Assembly (NCBI RefSeq): GCF_900637665.1
Contig: NZ_LR134386.1
Location: 4,642,501 to 4,706,500 of the forward strand
Direction: 5' to 3'
Length of the DNA: 64,000 nt
From: Chryseobacterium nakagawai
GTDB lineage: Bacteria > Bacteroidota > Bacteroidia > Flavobacteriales > Weeksellaceae
The position numbers were made by a program, and so were the translations under genes. The notes beneath the pieces were generated by a model. The model saw only the letters and a list, made by a program, of their open reading frames with translations. It was not told the origin of the DNA and ran no database searches. Below, one piece after another: positions 8,777 through 17,122 of this stretch; position 1 is the first letter of the stretch; the number at the start of each line of letters is the position of its first letter.

Positions 8777-9391
8777 ATGACAGAAGAACTTTATTTCATC
8801 AAAACCAATCCAAATATTGCCAAAATTAATTTGTACAATAAGCTTTGTCGCGAAGAAGAAAATTTTCTGAGCTTTCTCCAACCTGATGGAAAAGCAAGTC
8901 TTGAAATCATTAAGGATAAAGTAAAAGATTCTGTGGAAGAACTTAACAGACAAGAACTTTTAAATATATTTTTATGGTTTAGCAAAGCTTACCCTTCTGA
9001 TCATGAAGAAATAAGAACTCAGCTATTTATTAATGGAATTGATCTTTTTTATGAAATTCAATCCCCAGTACACACTGCAAATTACCTGCAGATTCTTTCT
9101 GATTATGAAAAACTTTCTCAGGAAAATATGAATTATATTGTCAATGCTCAGAATTTTAATCAATTCCTGATCTACGGAATATTCCTTACAGAAATAATCA
9201 ACAGAGAACAAGGTAAAGAAAACATTCTTTCTGATTATCTGAAACCTGATTATCCAACTTTATATACATTGGCAGAAAGTCATTCAGCATTAAAAAATAT
9301 TGATGAAAAAAGCAATACAGATCTCCAAAAATACTTCAATGACCTGTATGACCTGACTAAATTTTATAAAGGTTCTATTATTCAGCTATAA
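8777..9391 (+). CDS. Hypothetical helical protein (204 aa)
   Basis: This is a soluble protein without signal peptide, rich in Leu, Glu, Asn and aromatic residues, and it looks mostly helical. No motif is recognised. The stop lies 2 bases from the stop of the convergent SDR gene. Codon use and base composition look like the neighbours, so there is no sign of recent transfer. Confidence 0.6.
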   Translation: MTEELYFIKTNPNIAKINLYNKLCREEENFLSFLQPDGKASLEIIKDKVKDSVEELNRQELLNIFLWFSKAYPSDHEEIRTQLFINGIDLFYEIQSPVHTANYLQILSDYEKLSQENMNYIVNAQNFNQFLIYGIFLTEIINREQGKENILSDYLKPDYPTLYTLAESHSALKNIDEKSNTDLQKYFNDLYDLTKFYKGSIIQL

Positions 9392-9393
9392 TT

Positions 9394-10413
9394 CTAAACT
9401 TCCTTTAAAAGTTCTGGATTATTTAGTAAATAATCAAAGGCTTCCTTTACAGCCTGTTCAGGACTTTTTGGATTAAAATCCAATTCATTTCTGGCTTTGG
9501 AAATATCAAAATCCTGTTGCAATCCGGAAAACATTGAAATATCTTTCCTCGTCAATACCGGAGCTTTACCACTCAACTTTGCCGTGAATTCCATCAAAGC
9601 AGCAATCGTATAAAGAATTCCTTTGGGAACAGAATTGGGAACTTTTAATTTTAAATCCGGATATAGTCTATTGGCCAAAATCGTTGTATCGGTAATGGTC
9701 ATGCATTTTTCATTGGCCAGAATATACCGTTCTCCAGAGCGTCCTTTTTGGGCTGCCAGATAACATCCTTCTGCAACATCTTTCACATCTACCCAATTCA
9801 GGGTAATCTTTGTATCTACGGGAATCTGTTTATTCAGAATAAGCTTTAGTACTCCATAAGATACATTTAAAGGCAGAAATGATTCACTTCCAATCATCGC
9901 AGATGGCATAATGGAAACAAGTTCTACCCCAAGCTTTGCTGCCAGTCCAAAAGCTAATTTTTCACCATCATTTTTAGAATTATAGTACATATCCCTACGA
10001 TCCGGATTATACCCATTGCTTTCCTTTGTGGGTAATTGAGTATAATCAAGTGCTGCAATAGAACTTACATAGACTATTTTCTTTACTCCAGCTTCGGCTG
10101 CCGCTTCAATAGTATTTCGGGTTCCTTTGATATTGACATCATAAATTTCTTTCTCAGGATCTTTAGCCCATAATTTAAAAGAAGCTCCTACCGCATAAAA
10201 GGTTTCTACTCCCTGAAGAGCTTTTACAAAAGAGGCTTTATCTGTAATATCAGCCTGCATCAGCTCGCAGTTCAGTCCTTCAAAAGGTTTTGTATTTTGG
10301 ATATTGCGTACTGTTGCCCTTACCGGAACGCCTTGTTTCAATAAAAACCTGACTAAATTATTTCCTAAATGTCCATTAGCTCCTGAAACGAGGCTTAGAT
10401 TATTCTTTGTCAT
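9394..10413 (-). CDS. Extended-SDR NAD(P)-dependent reductase (dihydroflavonol-reductase-like, 339 aa)
   Basis: The Rossmann motif GANGHLG is at 11-17, the mid-domain strand VYVSS at 114-118, and the catalytic YxxxK is Y143-K147 within MYYNSKNDGEK. This is the layout of extended SDRs of the dihydroflavonol-4-reductase/aldehyde-reductase group, which reduce ketones or aldehydes with NAD(P)H. The likely substrate is a small carbonyl compound and cannot be named. The frameshifted Crp/Fnr gene lies just upstream on the same strand (59-base gap), so the reductase may once have been under its control. Confidence 0.85.
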   Translation of the reverse strand: MTKNNLSLVSGANGHLGNNLVRFLLKQGVPVRATVRNIQNTKPFEGLNCELMQADITDKASFVKALQGVETFYAVGASFKLWAKDPEKEIYDVNIKGTRNTIEAAAEAGVKKIVYVSSIAALDYTQLPTKESNGYNPDRRDMYYNSKNDGEKLAFGLAAKLGVELVSIMPSAMIGSESFLPLNVSYGVLKLILNKQIPVDTKITLNWVDVKDVAEGCYLAAQKGRSGERYILANEKCMTITDTTILANRLYPDLKLKVPNSVPKGILYTIAALMEFTAKLSGKAPVLTRKDISMFSGLQQDFDISKARNELDFNPKSPEQAVKEAFDYLLNNPELLKEV

Positions 10414-10472
10414 TGCATTGATTTTAATGCAGCAAAGTTCATGCTCCTGCTTACGAAACCACTTGACTTTTG

Positions 10473-11040
10473 TTAGTTAATTATCTTTCTTCGGATTCTG
10501 CTTAAACTTTCCGGCTTCATTCCCAAAAAGGAAGCAATATATTGAATAGGAACATGCTGAATAATTCCCGGATAATCCTTTAATAGTTTAACATACCGTT
10601 CTTCGGCGTTCAACGTTGACAATTCTCTGGAACGGTTTTCATTATAGGCAATAGAATGCTGAAATACTAAAATCTTTCATTACCTGACTTTCAGCGACAA
10701 GATGATCGAGATCTTCTTTGCTAATTCTCAAAAGTTCACAGGCCGTAATGCACTCCACGCTATGATCAGAAACGGTTCTGTTGATAAAATGAGAATAAGA
10801 GGTGAAAAATCCGGGTTGACAATTGATATGTGTTGTTACTTCATTTCCGTTCTGATCAAGATAAAAAAGTCTGAGATACCCCGAAACAATATAATAAAGA
10901 TAATTAGGAACCTTACCAGGCTCTTCTATCACAGTATTTTTTAAAAAAGATACAGGCTCGAAATACTGTTGAACCATTTCAATTTCTTTTGGAGAAAAAT
11001 CATGGCTGGAACACATGTATTGTAAAAGCTTGTCGTGCAT
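10473..11040 (-). pseudogene. Crp/Fnr-family regulator broken by a frameshift near 10661
   Basis: From ATG 11040 the frame gives an N-terminal cyclic-nucleotide-binding-like domain (MHDKLLQYMCSS...LRLFYLDQNGNEVTTHINCQPG). It runs off frame after VMKDFSISA and stops at 10642. The missing part continues in another frame: HSIAYNENRSRELSTLNAEERY, then the helix-turn-helix IQYIASFLGMKPESLSRIRRK, ending at 10473. The full span is 568 bases; 8 more would give 191 codons, the usual length of this family. A -7 box (TATTTTTG, 11071-11064 minus) remains upstream. A sequencing error or live phase variation are alternatives. Confidence 0.8.
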
Positions 11041-11170
11041 TGAATTTGAATTTATGTCTATTACAAAAATAGTCAAAAGAATACTCAAAGACTTCTGCAA
11101 ATAAAAAAGATTTTTCACAGGCTCATGTAATATTCTCTGCAAAATAATTGTCTTGTATAAAAAGCTAAAT

Positions 11171-13543
11171 ATGAACCGGAAAATTATTCTTCTTTTAAGT
11201 CTTGTTTCATCTTCATTCGCATTGGCACAAAGTGTAGAAGGAACTGTTACAGACAAAGAAAATAAACCAATAGCAGAAACTGAGGTACTTATCACAAAAA
11301 ATGATATTAAATTTTCTGCAATCACAGATGAAAAAGGTTTATTCAAAATTCCTTTGAAAGAGGATGGGGATTATCTACTTGAGATTATAAAAGACGGGGT
11401 AAAAACCAACAGTGAGAAAATTACAGTAAAAGGAAATGCAAGAAAGGACATTCAGATCAAGGATGAACCTGTGGTACAGAAAGTAGAAGGAGTAACCGTT
11501 ACTGCAAAGAAAAAATTATTCGAGAGAAAAGTAGACCGTTTGGTCTTCAATGTTGAGAATTCTGTAGCATCTCAGGGAATTGATGCTATAGAAGCTCTCG
11601 CTAAAACACCTATGGTAAAAACCAGTGACGAAGCGATAAGTATTGCCGGGAAAAGTAATGTTGCTGTAATGATTAATGACAGACTCCTGAACCTGAATGG
11701 GCAGGAACTTATCAATTATCTGAAGACAATCCGTTCTGATGATATTCTTAAGATTGAGGTAATCACCACACCTCCTGCGAAATATGATGCTGAAGGAAAA
11801 AGCGGTCTGATTAATATTATTCTTAAGAAAAATGCCAATCTGGGCTGGAATGGTTCCATTCAGACTTCAGGAAATTATTTTTGGGGAAAACCTACTGTTT
11901 CTTCGCGAGGGGGAGCCACCTTTAATTATCAGGGAGAAAAACTGTCCTTAAGCACCAATTTATCGGCTGGCGATAACTACTGGCAGTATAATACTTATAA
12001 TAATATGTCCGGTATCACCAATAACAATTTTTGGAACAAAGATGGTGACAATCTTAATAATTACAAATACAAAAGCGGAAATATAAAGGCTGAATATAAG
12101 ATCAATGATAAACATCTTTTCGGAATCAACTATAACTACTCCCATAGTAATCCTAAAGAAATAGGTGTAAGTGAATCGACCCGTTTCAATGGAAAAGAAC
12201 TGATCAATATTTCTTCAGATTTCAGTAACAGAAACAGCCGTGATGTTCATAATGCTACTGCATTTTATGAAACTAAAATAGACACTGCAGGAGGAAAGCT
12301 GAATGTAACAGCTAATTTGATGTTGAATAATTCCAACGCGAGAAACTTTTCCAATACTTATACTCCGCAAGAAGTTTATACCATGGCCAATCCTATCAGT
12401 AAATACAGAATTTATTCAGGGCAGGCTGATCTGGAAAAAACATTTGGTAAAATAAAAACGGAATCCGGCGTAAAGTATACGAAGATCAAAAATGATTCTG
12501 AATTTAATTTCTTCGACATAATTAAGGGGCAAAACCAGCTTAACCCAGGTAAAACCAATACATTCTTTTATAATGAGGAAAATTATGCCGCTTATGTTTC
12601 AACGAACTTTAAAATCAATGATAAATGGGATGCAAAAGCTGGCCTTCGTTACGAGTATACTACATTGGAAGGTATTTCCATGAATGATAATACCTCAGCA
12701 AAGATCAAGTATGGAAAATTGTTTCCTACTGCTTATTTAAGTTATAAACCTAATGAAAACAATTCATTTTCATTAAGCTACTCCCGAAGAATTTCACGTC
12801 CATATTTTGGAAATCTGAATCCATTTAAGTATTTCACTTCTAACTTTGAGTATACCACCGGAAACCCTTATCTATTACCTTCATTTTCAGATAATTTTGA
12901 ATTCGGATATGTTTTGAATAACAATCTCAATATTACGTTATATCACAGTTACAACAAAGACAGCTGGGACAGAATTCAGATGATAGATGAGAATTATAGA
13001 TACACCATTGCTAAAAATTTCTATAATGAAAATCAAACCGGAATCAACATCAGTTATAACTACAATAAACTGAAATGGCTGGAGTCTACTATTTTTGTGA
13101 ATGGATATTACACCAAAGCGAAATCTTATGACCCATCCATTCTGCCTGTTCCTCCGGGATATAGTGCCAATGTAAACATAGACAATAGTTTCTTCCTCAA
13201 TAAAGATAAAACAGTGACTTTCTTACTGGGATTATGGGGAAGTCTTCCAAACAGAGATGGAAATACCTATTACTACACCAATGCATCATTGTACACAGGG
13301 TTAAAATTAGCATTTATGGATAAAAAGCTTCTTGTCAATCTGTATTTGAATGATGTTCTGAATACCAACCGTGAAAAAGGAATGGAATATTATCCGGATT
13401 ATAATGTTGATTATCAATATAAAGGAATTACCAGAAACGTTCACCTTTCCCTTACTTACAAATTTGGGAATAATAATGTAAAAGGAGCCACAAAACAGGT
13501 GAAGTTCGAAGATTCTAATAGAGCAAACGGAGGCAACAATTAA
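11171..13543 (+). CDS. TonB-dependent outer-membrane receptor with CarboxypepD-regulatory domain (790 aa)
   Basis: Start ATG 11171 opens a signal peptide (MNRKIILLLSLVSSSFALAQ); an upstream TTG is less likely. Residues about 22-95 form a carboxypeptidase-regulatory-like beta domain (VEGTVTDKENKPIAETEVLI). A plug follows (about 110-215, IAGKSNVAVMINDRLLN), then a long barrel rich in aromatic/Asn strands (SYSRRISRPYFGNLNPF). This is the outer-membrane beta-barrel family-3 type common in flavobacteria. It imports an unidentified ligand using TonB energy. No SusD partner is adjacent. It ends before a clear terminator. Confidence 0.85.
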   Translation: MNRKIILLLSLVSSSFALAQSVEGTVTDKENKPIAETEVLITKNDIKFSAITDEKGLFKIPLKEDGDYLLEIIKDGVKTNSEKITVKGNARKDIQIKDEPVVQKVEGVTVTAKKKLFERKVDRLVFNVENSVASQGIDAIEALAKTPMVKTSDEAISIAGKSNVAVMINDRLLNLNGQELINYLKTIRSDDILKIEVITTPPAKYDAEGKSGLINIILKKNANLGWNGSIQTSGNYFWGKPTVSSRGGATFNYQGEKLSLSTNLSAGDNYWQYNTYNNMSGITNNNFWNKDGDNLNNYKYKSGNIKAEYKINDKHLFGINYNYSHSNPKEIGVSESTRFNGKELINISSDFSNRNSRDVHNATAFYETKIDTAGGKLNVTANLMLNNSNARNFSNTYTPQEVYTMANPISKYRIYSGQADLEKTFGKIKTESGVKYTKIKNDSEFNFFDIIKGQNQLNPGKTNTFFYNEENYAAYVSTNFKINDKWDAKAGLRYEYTTLEGISMNDNTSAKIKYGKLFPTAYLSYKPNENNSFSLSYSRRISRPYFGNLNPFKYFTSNFEYTTGNPYLLPSFSDNFEFGYVLNNNLNITLYHSYNKDSWDRIQMIDENYRYTIAKNFYNENQTGINISYNYNKLKWLESTIFVNGYYTKAKSYDPSILPVPPGYSANVNIDNSFFLNKDKTVTFLLGLWGSLPNRDGNTYYYTNASLYTGLKLAFMDKKLLVNLYLNDVLNTNREKGMEYYPDYNVDYQYKGITRNVHLSLTYKFGNNNVKGATKQVKFEDSNRANGGNN

Positions 13544-13592
13544 AAATAAAATTCTCTTTAGTATAAAAAAACAGGATAAAAACAATAACCCC

Positions 13593-13632
13593 GACCGGCA
13601 GTCCCTTTTCAATAAGGTTCTGTCGGTCTTTT
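13593..13632 (+). terminator. Rho-independent terminator of the TonB receptor gene
   Basis: Arms GACCGGCAG (13593-13601) and CTGTCGGTC (13620-13628) form a 9-bp stem with one G-U pair, followed by TTTT. Confidence 0.8.
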
Positions 13633-13689
13633 AAAATACTCTGCATTTTAAATAAAGCTTTGCGTCAAATTCAAAAAAGCTTTAAACTT

Positions 13690-14076
13690 TTAATATTGAT
13701 CCAATGTACTCCCCCTCTTTTTTAAAACAGAAAATGATCTGATCTTAAAAAAGTAATACAACATCCCTCCTAGAAAATAGAATAACACATCAAAAATATC
13801 TCCTGTGAATAAAGGGGAAAGTTTCGGACAAAGGATTTCAAACAAAAAAGAGAGATATAAAATGGATGTGAGGACAAATTTAAAATCCGGTTTCCAGTGA
13901 AATCCCAACAATGAATTCATGATATATTCTATCAGATAACAGTACATCGGAATGGTAATAAAGTCAGTAAAATGATTATTGATAACAGGAATGAAAATAC
14001 CATTCTTTCTCAGCAGGATCATTACTGCCCAGACAGCCAATCCCAACAAAAACCAATATGAAATTTGCTTTTTCAT
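13690..14076 (-). CDS. VanZ-like small membrane protein (128 aa)
   Basis: Four hydrophobic segments are separated by short loops. The pattern FLFEILCPKLSPLFTGDIFDVLFYFLGG near the C-terminus, with E...P...TGDxxDxxxY, is the VanZ-like signature. The start is taken at ATG 14076 rather than GTG 14079. Its ATG overlaps the stop of the 44-residue gene upstream (TGATG), so the two are translationally coupled. VanZ-like proteins are inner-membrane proteins of mostly unknown role. It is probably repressed by the divergent TetR. Confidence 0.75.
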   Translation of the reverse strand: MKKQISYWFLLGLAVWAVMILLRKNGIFIPVINNHFTDFITIPMYCYLIEYIMNSLLGFHWKPDFKFVLTSILYLSFLFEILCPKLSPLFTGDIFDVLFYFLGGMLYYFFKIRSFSVLKKRGSTLDQY

Positions 14077-14210
14077 CACATGTGCAGTACGGCCATAATA
14101 AATCCAATGATAACCTGAAGTACTTTGGCCATGATATCCTGTATATCGGTTTCATTGTTCTTTTCACTCTTTCCAGCCGCCTCGTAATCAAACTTTTGTT
14201 TTCCTTCCAT
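14076..14210 (-). CDS. 44-residue micro-protein upstream of the VanZ-like gene
   Basis: The ORF begins MEGKQKFDYEAAGKSEKNN and ends with one hydrophobic or amphipathic helix (VLQVIIGFIMAVLHM). Its TGA overlaps the ATG of the VanZ-like gene by one base, typical of coupled genes. A TATATTTG -7 box (minus 14238-14231) gives a leader of about 16 bases, and the 24-bp palindrome sits just beyond it. Such start/stop coupling and promoter spacing make it likely to be real. It is probably a membrane-associated partner of the VanZ-like protein; function unknown. Confidence 0.7.
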   Translation of the reverse strand: MEGKQKFDYEAAGKSEKNNETDIQDIMAKVLQVIIGFIMAVLHM

Positions 14211-14241
14211 TGTAATAAGATTTGATATGACAAATATACCC

Positions 14242-14265
14242 AAATTAGAACAATTGTTCTAATTT
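14242..14265. promoter_or_regulatory. Perfect 24-bp palindrome, TetR operator candidate
   Basis: The left half AAATTAGAACAA is mirrored exactly by TTGTTCTAATTT with no spacer. It lies between the divergent TetR gene (14313) and the micro-protein/VanZ operon (14210). It covers about -16 to -39 of the predicted leftward promoter, where a bound repressor would block RNA polymerase. Confidence 0.75.
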
Positions 14266-14300
14266 TTAAAATATGATTTATTACCAGCCTTTATTATTCT

Positions 14301-14308
14301 TATCTTTG
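14301..14308 (+). promoter_or_regulatory. -7 box of the TetR gene, predicting a leaderless mRNA
   Basis: TATCTTTG matches TAnnTTTG. With the usual offset of about 5 bases from the final G, transcription would begin at the A of ATG 14313. No good TTG is seen at -33. Confidence 0.55.
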
Positions 14309-14312
14309 AAAG

Positions 14313-14933
14313 ATGAACACAAAAGAAAAAATTTTGTTCAAGGCACTGGAACTCTTTAATGAAAAGGGATACAACAATATTACAACAAGACATATTGCAG
14401 CTGAACTTTCCATCAGCCCGGGAAATCTTCATTACCATTTCAAACATTCTGAAGACATCATCAAAATTCTGTTTGCTGAACTTACCCTTAAAATGGATGA
14501 ATTGCTGAACAAAATGAAGGCAAAAGAAAACAAAACACTGGAAGATCTTTACATTTTAACCTCTTCTACTTGTGAAATTTTCTATCATTATCGGTTCATT
14601 TTTGTCAATCTTGTTGATGTATTAAAAAAAATCCCGGAGGTTGAGGCGAAGTATGAAGGAATTAATTTTAGCAGAAGAGAAGAGTTTCAATTGATTTTCA
14701 CCGATCTTCAAAAAAACAATATTTTAAAAAAGGATATTCCTGATTTTATCATCAATAGTCTTACCGAGCAGATTTTTATCCTAGCAGACAACTGGCTTAC
14801 TCATAACAGACTGATCTCAAAACTGAATAAAGCAGCGGCTATTAAGTCTTATACTCTTTTACTAATGAATCTCTTCTACCCTTTACTCAATAAAGAACAA
14901 CAAAAAATTTATGAAAAACAGTACATCCAATAA
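14313..14933 (+). CDS. TetR/AcrR-family transcriptional regulator (206 aa)
   Basis: The N-terminal helix-turn-helix spans about residues 20-46 (NNITTRHIAAELSISPGNLHYHFKHSEDII), the standard TetR DNA-binding arrangement. The C-terminal helical domain has no recognised ligand signature. It is divergent from the micro-protein/VanZ pair across a 24-bp palindrome, so it most likely represses that operon and perhaps itself. The downstream GNAT gene overlaps its last 23 bases in another frame, so the two are co-transcribed. Confidence 0.88.
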   Translation: MNTKEKILFKALELFNEKGYNNITTRHIAAELSISPGNLHYHFKHSEDIIKILFAELTLKMDELLNKMKAKENKTLEDLYILTSSTCEIFYHYRFIFVNLVDVLKKIPEVEAKYEGINFSRREEFQLIFTDLQKNNILKKDIPDFIINSLTEQIFILADNWLTHNRLISKLNKAAAIKSYTLLLMNLFYPLLNKEQQKIYEKQYIQ

Positions 14934-15399
14934 TCCAATCACCATCAGAAAATCAAACCAGGAAGATCTTTCTGAGATGCTGCTGCTTTTTAAGGATACT
15001 ATTACAGCTGTTTGCAAAGAAGATTACAATACAGATCAGCTGGAAGCCTGGAAATCCGGATCAGAGAATACAAAAAGATGGCTGAACGTAATGAAAGAAC
15101 AATATATCTTAATTGCGGAGTCTGAAAATAAAATGGTTGGTTTCTGTACCCTTGACCAGGGAAATTATATCGATTTGTTATTTGTTCATAAAGATTATCA
15201 GCATCAGGGAATTGCTTCCCAGCTCTATCACCTCATCGAGGAAAAGGCTTTACAACAGGATCAAAAATTACTGACTGCTGAAGTCAGCAAAACGGCAAAA
15301 CCTTTTTTTGAAAGGGTGAATTTTAAGGTCATTCTGGAACAAACAGTGCGTGTAAAAGGGATTGATCTCATCAATTATAAAATGGAAAAATACTTATAA
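14911..15399 (+). CDS. GNAT-family N-acetyltransferase (162 aa)
   Basis: The order IRKSNQEDLSEML, then LIAESENKMVGFCTLDQGNYIDLLFVHKDYQHQGIASQLY, is the GNAT core. Motif A QHQGIAS (about residues 96-102) binds the acetyl-CoA pyrophosphate. The C-terminal AKPFFERVNFKV matches motif B. It resembles small YafP-like acetyltransferases; the acceptor is unknown. It overlaps the TetR gene by 23 bases, which suggests the two are translated together. Confidence 0.85.
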   Translation: MKNSTSNNPITIRKSNQEDLSEMLLLFKDTITAVCKEDYNTDQLEAWKSGSENTKRWLNVMKEQYILIAESENKMVGFCTLDQGNYIDLLFVHKDYQHQGIASQLYHLIEEKALQQDQKLLTAEVSKTAKPFFERVNFKVILEQTVRVKGIDLINYKMEKYL

Positions 15400-15494
15400 C
15401 ATGATAAAAAACATATAAGCGTATTTTTAAGAATTTGTGGCACAAAATTAGCTTAAGAAATGGCAAGTAAAATTGTTTTGAACCATTATTTTAG

Positions 15495-15574
15495 ACCATT
15501 AAGATACGTAAATGGTTAAGTTTTTTCTTTAAAAAACAAATCTTGTTATAACCACTACACTACATCTTAATGGT
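15495..15574. repeat. Inverted repeat upstream of the tyrS leader
   Basis: The 11-bp arms ACCATTAAGAT (15495-15505) and ATCTTAATGGT (15564-15574) are exact complements separated by 58 bases. Two further ACCATT-type half sites lie nearby (AACCATT at 15481 and AATGGTT at 15511). It may be a decayed mobile element or a regulatory structure; neither is shown. Confidence 0.5.
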
Positions 15575-15581
15575 TTAAATA

Positions 15582-15612
15582 TTGGAACTTCAGGAGAAAT
15601 CCTATACATTTA
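15582..15612 (+). promoter_or_regulatory. Promoter of the tyrS leader
   Basis: TTG (15582-15584), a 20-base spacer and TACATTTA (15605-15612) match the Bacteroidota consensus at all but one position. Transcription would start about 4 bases before the leader-peptide ATG. Confidence 0.55.
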
Positions 15613-15620
15613 CAATATCA

Positions 15621-15716
15621 ATGAAACACTTAAACAGCATATTGCGTCTTCCATTCTTCAGTGAATATTACACTCCGGGCTATCGTTCGGGAAGATCTTC
15701 TATATCTGTATTCTAA
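15621..15716 (+). CDS. Tyr-rich leader peptide of tyrS (31 aa), attenuator candidate
   Basis: A short ORF with an ATG about 4 bases after a predicted transcription start reads MKHLNSILRLPFFSEYYTPG and then YRSGRSSISVF. Tyr codons sit at 15666-15671 (two in a row) and 15681-15683. It is followed by a strong terminator, and the next gene is tyrosyl-tRNA synthetase. The placement and Tyr clustering fit transcription attenuation by Tyr-tRNA supply. It could be a chance ORF, but the promoter/leader/terminator/tyrS order argues against that. Confidence 0.65.
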   Translation: MKHLNSILRLPFFSEYYTPGYRSGRSSISVF

Positions 15717-15741
15717 ATTAAATAATTTAATTAACATATAG

Positions 15742-15770
15742 AGCCCGGACAGTATTGTCCGGGCTTTTTC
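15742..15770 (+). terminator. Strong terminator/attenuator in front of tyrS
   Basis: A perfect 10-bp stem, AGCCCGGACA (15742-15751) and TGTCCGGGCT (15756-15765), has a 4-base loop followed by TTTTT. It ends 18 bases before the tyrS ATG. Its 5' arm AGCCCGGA is also an exact 8-base complement of TCCGGGCT (15674-15681) inside the leader ORF, so an alternative pairing exists. Confidence 0.85.
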
Positions 15771-15787
15771 ATTTAAAACTATTCAAC

Positions 15788-16987
15788 ATGATTAATACAT
15801 TACAAGAAAATGTCTCTATTATCCTGCCTGAAAACGGATTGGAAGAGAAATTAAAACAAGCTAAAGAAGAAAATCGAAAACTTTCTATCAAATTAGGGTT
15901 TGATCCTACTGCTCCTGATTTACATCTGGGACACGCCGTTGTTCTTAAAAAACTGAAGCAGTTTCAGGACCTGGGACACCAAGTTATTATTGTAGTGGGA
16001 AGTTTTACTGCAAGAATTGGTGATCCTACCGGAAAGAACAAAGCAAGAAAACCATTAAGTACTGAGGATGTCCAGCATAATGCACTGACTTATATCAATC
16101 AGCTCTCGAAGATTATTGATGTTGAAAAAACAAAGATTGTCTTCAATTCTGACTGGCTTGACCCATTAAATCTTTCAGAAGTTATCCAACTGCTATCAAA
16201 AGTTACGGTTGCACAGCTGATGCACAGAAATGATTTTAATAAAAGGTTTACAGAAAACACTCCTATTGCTATGCATGAGCTAGTATACCCTATTCTCCAG
16301 GGTTTCGATTCTATAAAAATTGAATGTGATATCGAAATGGGCGGAACCGATCAGCTTTTCAACTGCACGATGGGAAGACAACTACAGGAGGTTCATCAGA
16401 TGCCGGCACAGATTGTAATGTGCATGCCACTACTGAAAGGCCTTGACGGAAAGGAAAAAATGAGCAAGTCTTTGAACAATATTATCGGATTAACTGATGA
16501 ACCGAATGAAATGTTTGGAAAAACAATGTCTATTCCGGATGCTTTAATTGATGAATTCATCGACCTTACTACTGATTTTTCAATGGAAGAGAAAGAGAGC
16601 TTAAAATCAAAAATAGAAAACGGTGAAAATCCTATGAATATTAAAAAACTCGTGGCTAAAAATATTATCCGTCAATACCATAATGAGGAAGCTGCTGAAA
16701 ATGCAGAACTGTTCTTCAATAACCAATTTCAGAATAAGAATTTTGAAGAAAAAAATTTTGATCCTGTTTCTATCAGCACACTGAATCATGTTCAGCATAA
16801 AACAACTATTCTTGAACTTTGTCATCAGTTAATAAAAGACCTTAGCAAATCTGCAGTTCGAAGACTTATCGAAAGTGGCGGTGTTCAGATTAATTCTGTT
16901 AAAATTATAAATCCGGATGAGGAAATAGTGTTGACAAAAGAGGTCAAAATAAAGATCGGTAGAAGAAGCTTTTTTGAACTGGTTTAA
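15788..16987 (+). CDS. tyrS: Tyrosyl-tRNA synthetase (399 aa)
   Basis: This class Ic synthetase charges tRNA-Tyr in the cytoplasm. The HIGH-type motif is HLGH (46-49), the second signature KMSKS is at 224-228, and the C-terminal S4 RNA-binding domain (about 335-399, SKSAVRRLIESGGVQIN) is intact. Start ATG 15788 is chosen; a longer reading would begin inside the terminator hairpin. The terminator plus Tyr-rich leader upstream suggest attenuation control. An inverted repeat follows the stop. Confidence 0.96.
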   Translation: MINTLQENVSIILPENGLEEKLKQAKEENRKLSIKLGFDPTAPDLHLGHAVVLKKLKQFQDLGHQVIIVVGSFTARIGDPTGKNKARKPLSTEDVQHNALTYINQLSKIIDVEKTKIVFNSDWLDPLNLSEVIQLLSKVTVAQLMHRNDFNKRFTENTPIAMHELVYPILQGFDSIKIECDIEMGGTDQLFNCTMGRQLQEVHQMPAQIVMCMPLLKGLDGKEKMSKSLNNIIGLTDEPNEMFGKTMSIPDALIDEFIDLTTDFSMEEKESLKSKIENGENPMNIKKLVAKNIIRQYHNEEAAENAELFFNNQFQNKNFEEKNFDPVSISTLNHVQHKTTILELCHQLIKDLSKSAVRRLIESGGVQINSVKIINPDEEIVLTKEVKIKIGRRSFFELV

Positions 16988-16998
16988 AATAGGGACTG

Positions 16999-17047
16999 AA
17001 TTCCGGAAGTATAAAGAACTCTAAATTCAATAATTACTTCCGGAATT
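16999..17047 (+). terminator. Hairpin after tyrS, probable terminator
   Basis: The 13-bp arms AATTCCGGAAGTA (16999-17011) and TACTTCCGGAATT (17035-17047) are exact complements. The following T-run is weak (TTCT), so termination strength is uncertain. Confidence 0.6.
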
Positions 17048-17122
17048 TCTCATCTACTAGGATCATCTTTCTACTTTCAAGTCCAATTAAATCAATATCT
17101 TCGCCTCCAGAAACAAAAAATA

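Noticed and set aside
10642..11346. Long open frame on the minus strand that extends the Crp/Fnr N-terminus by about 100 residues
   Set aside because: The extension crosses the predicted promoter and the TonB-receptor start region and has no family similarity. The true start is ATG 11040.
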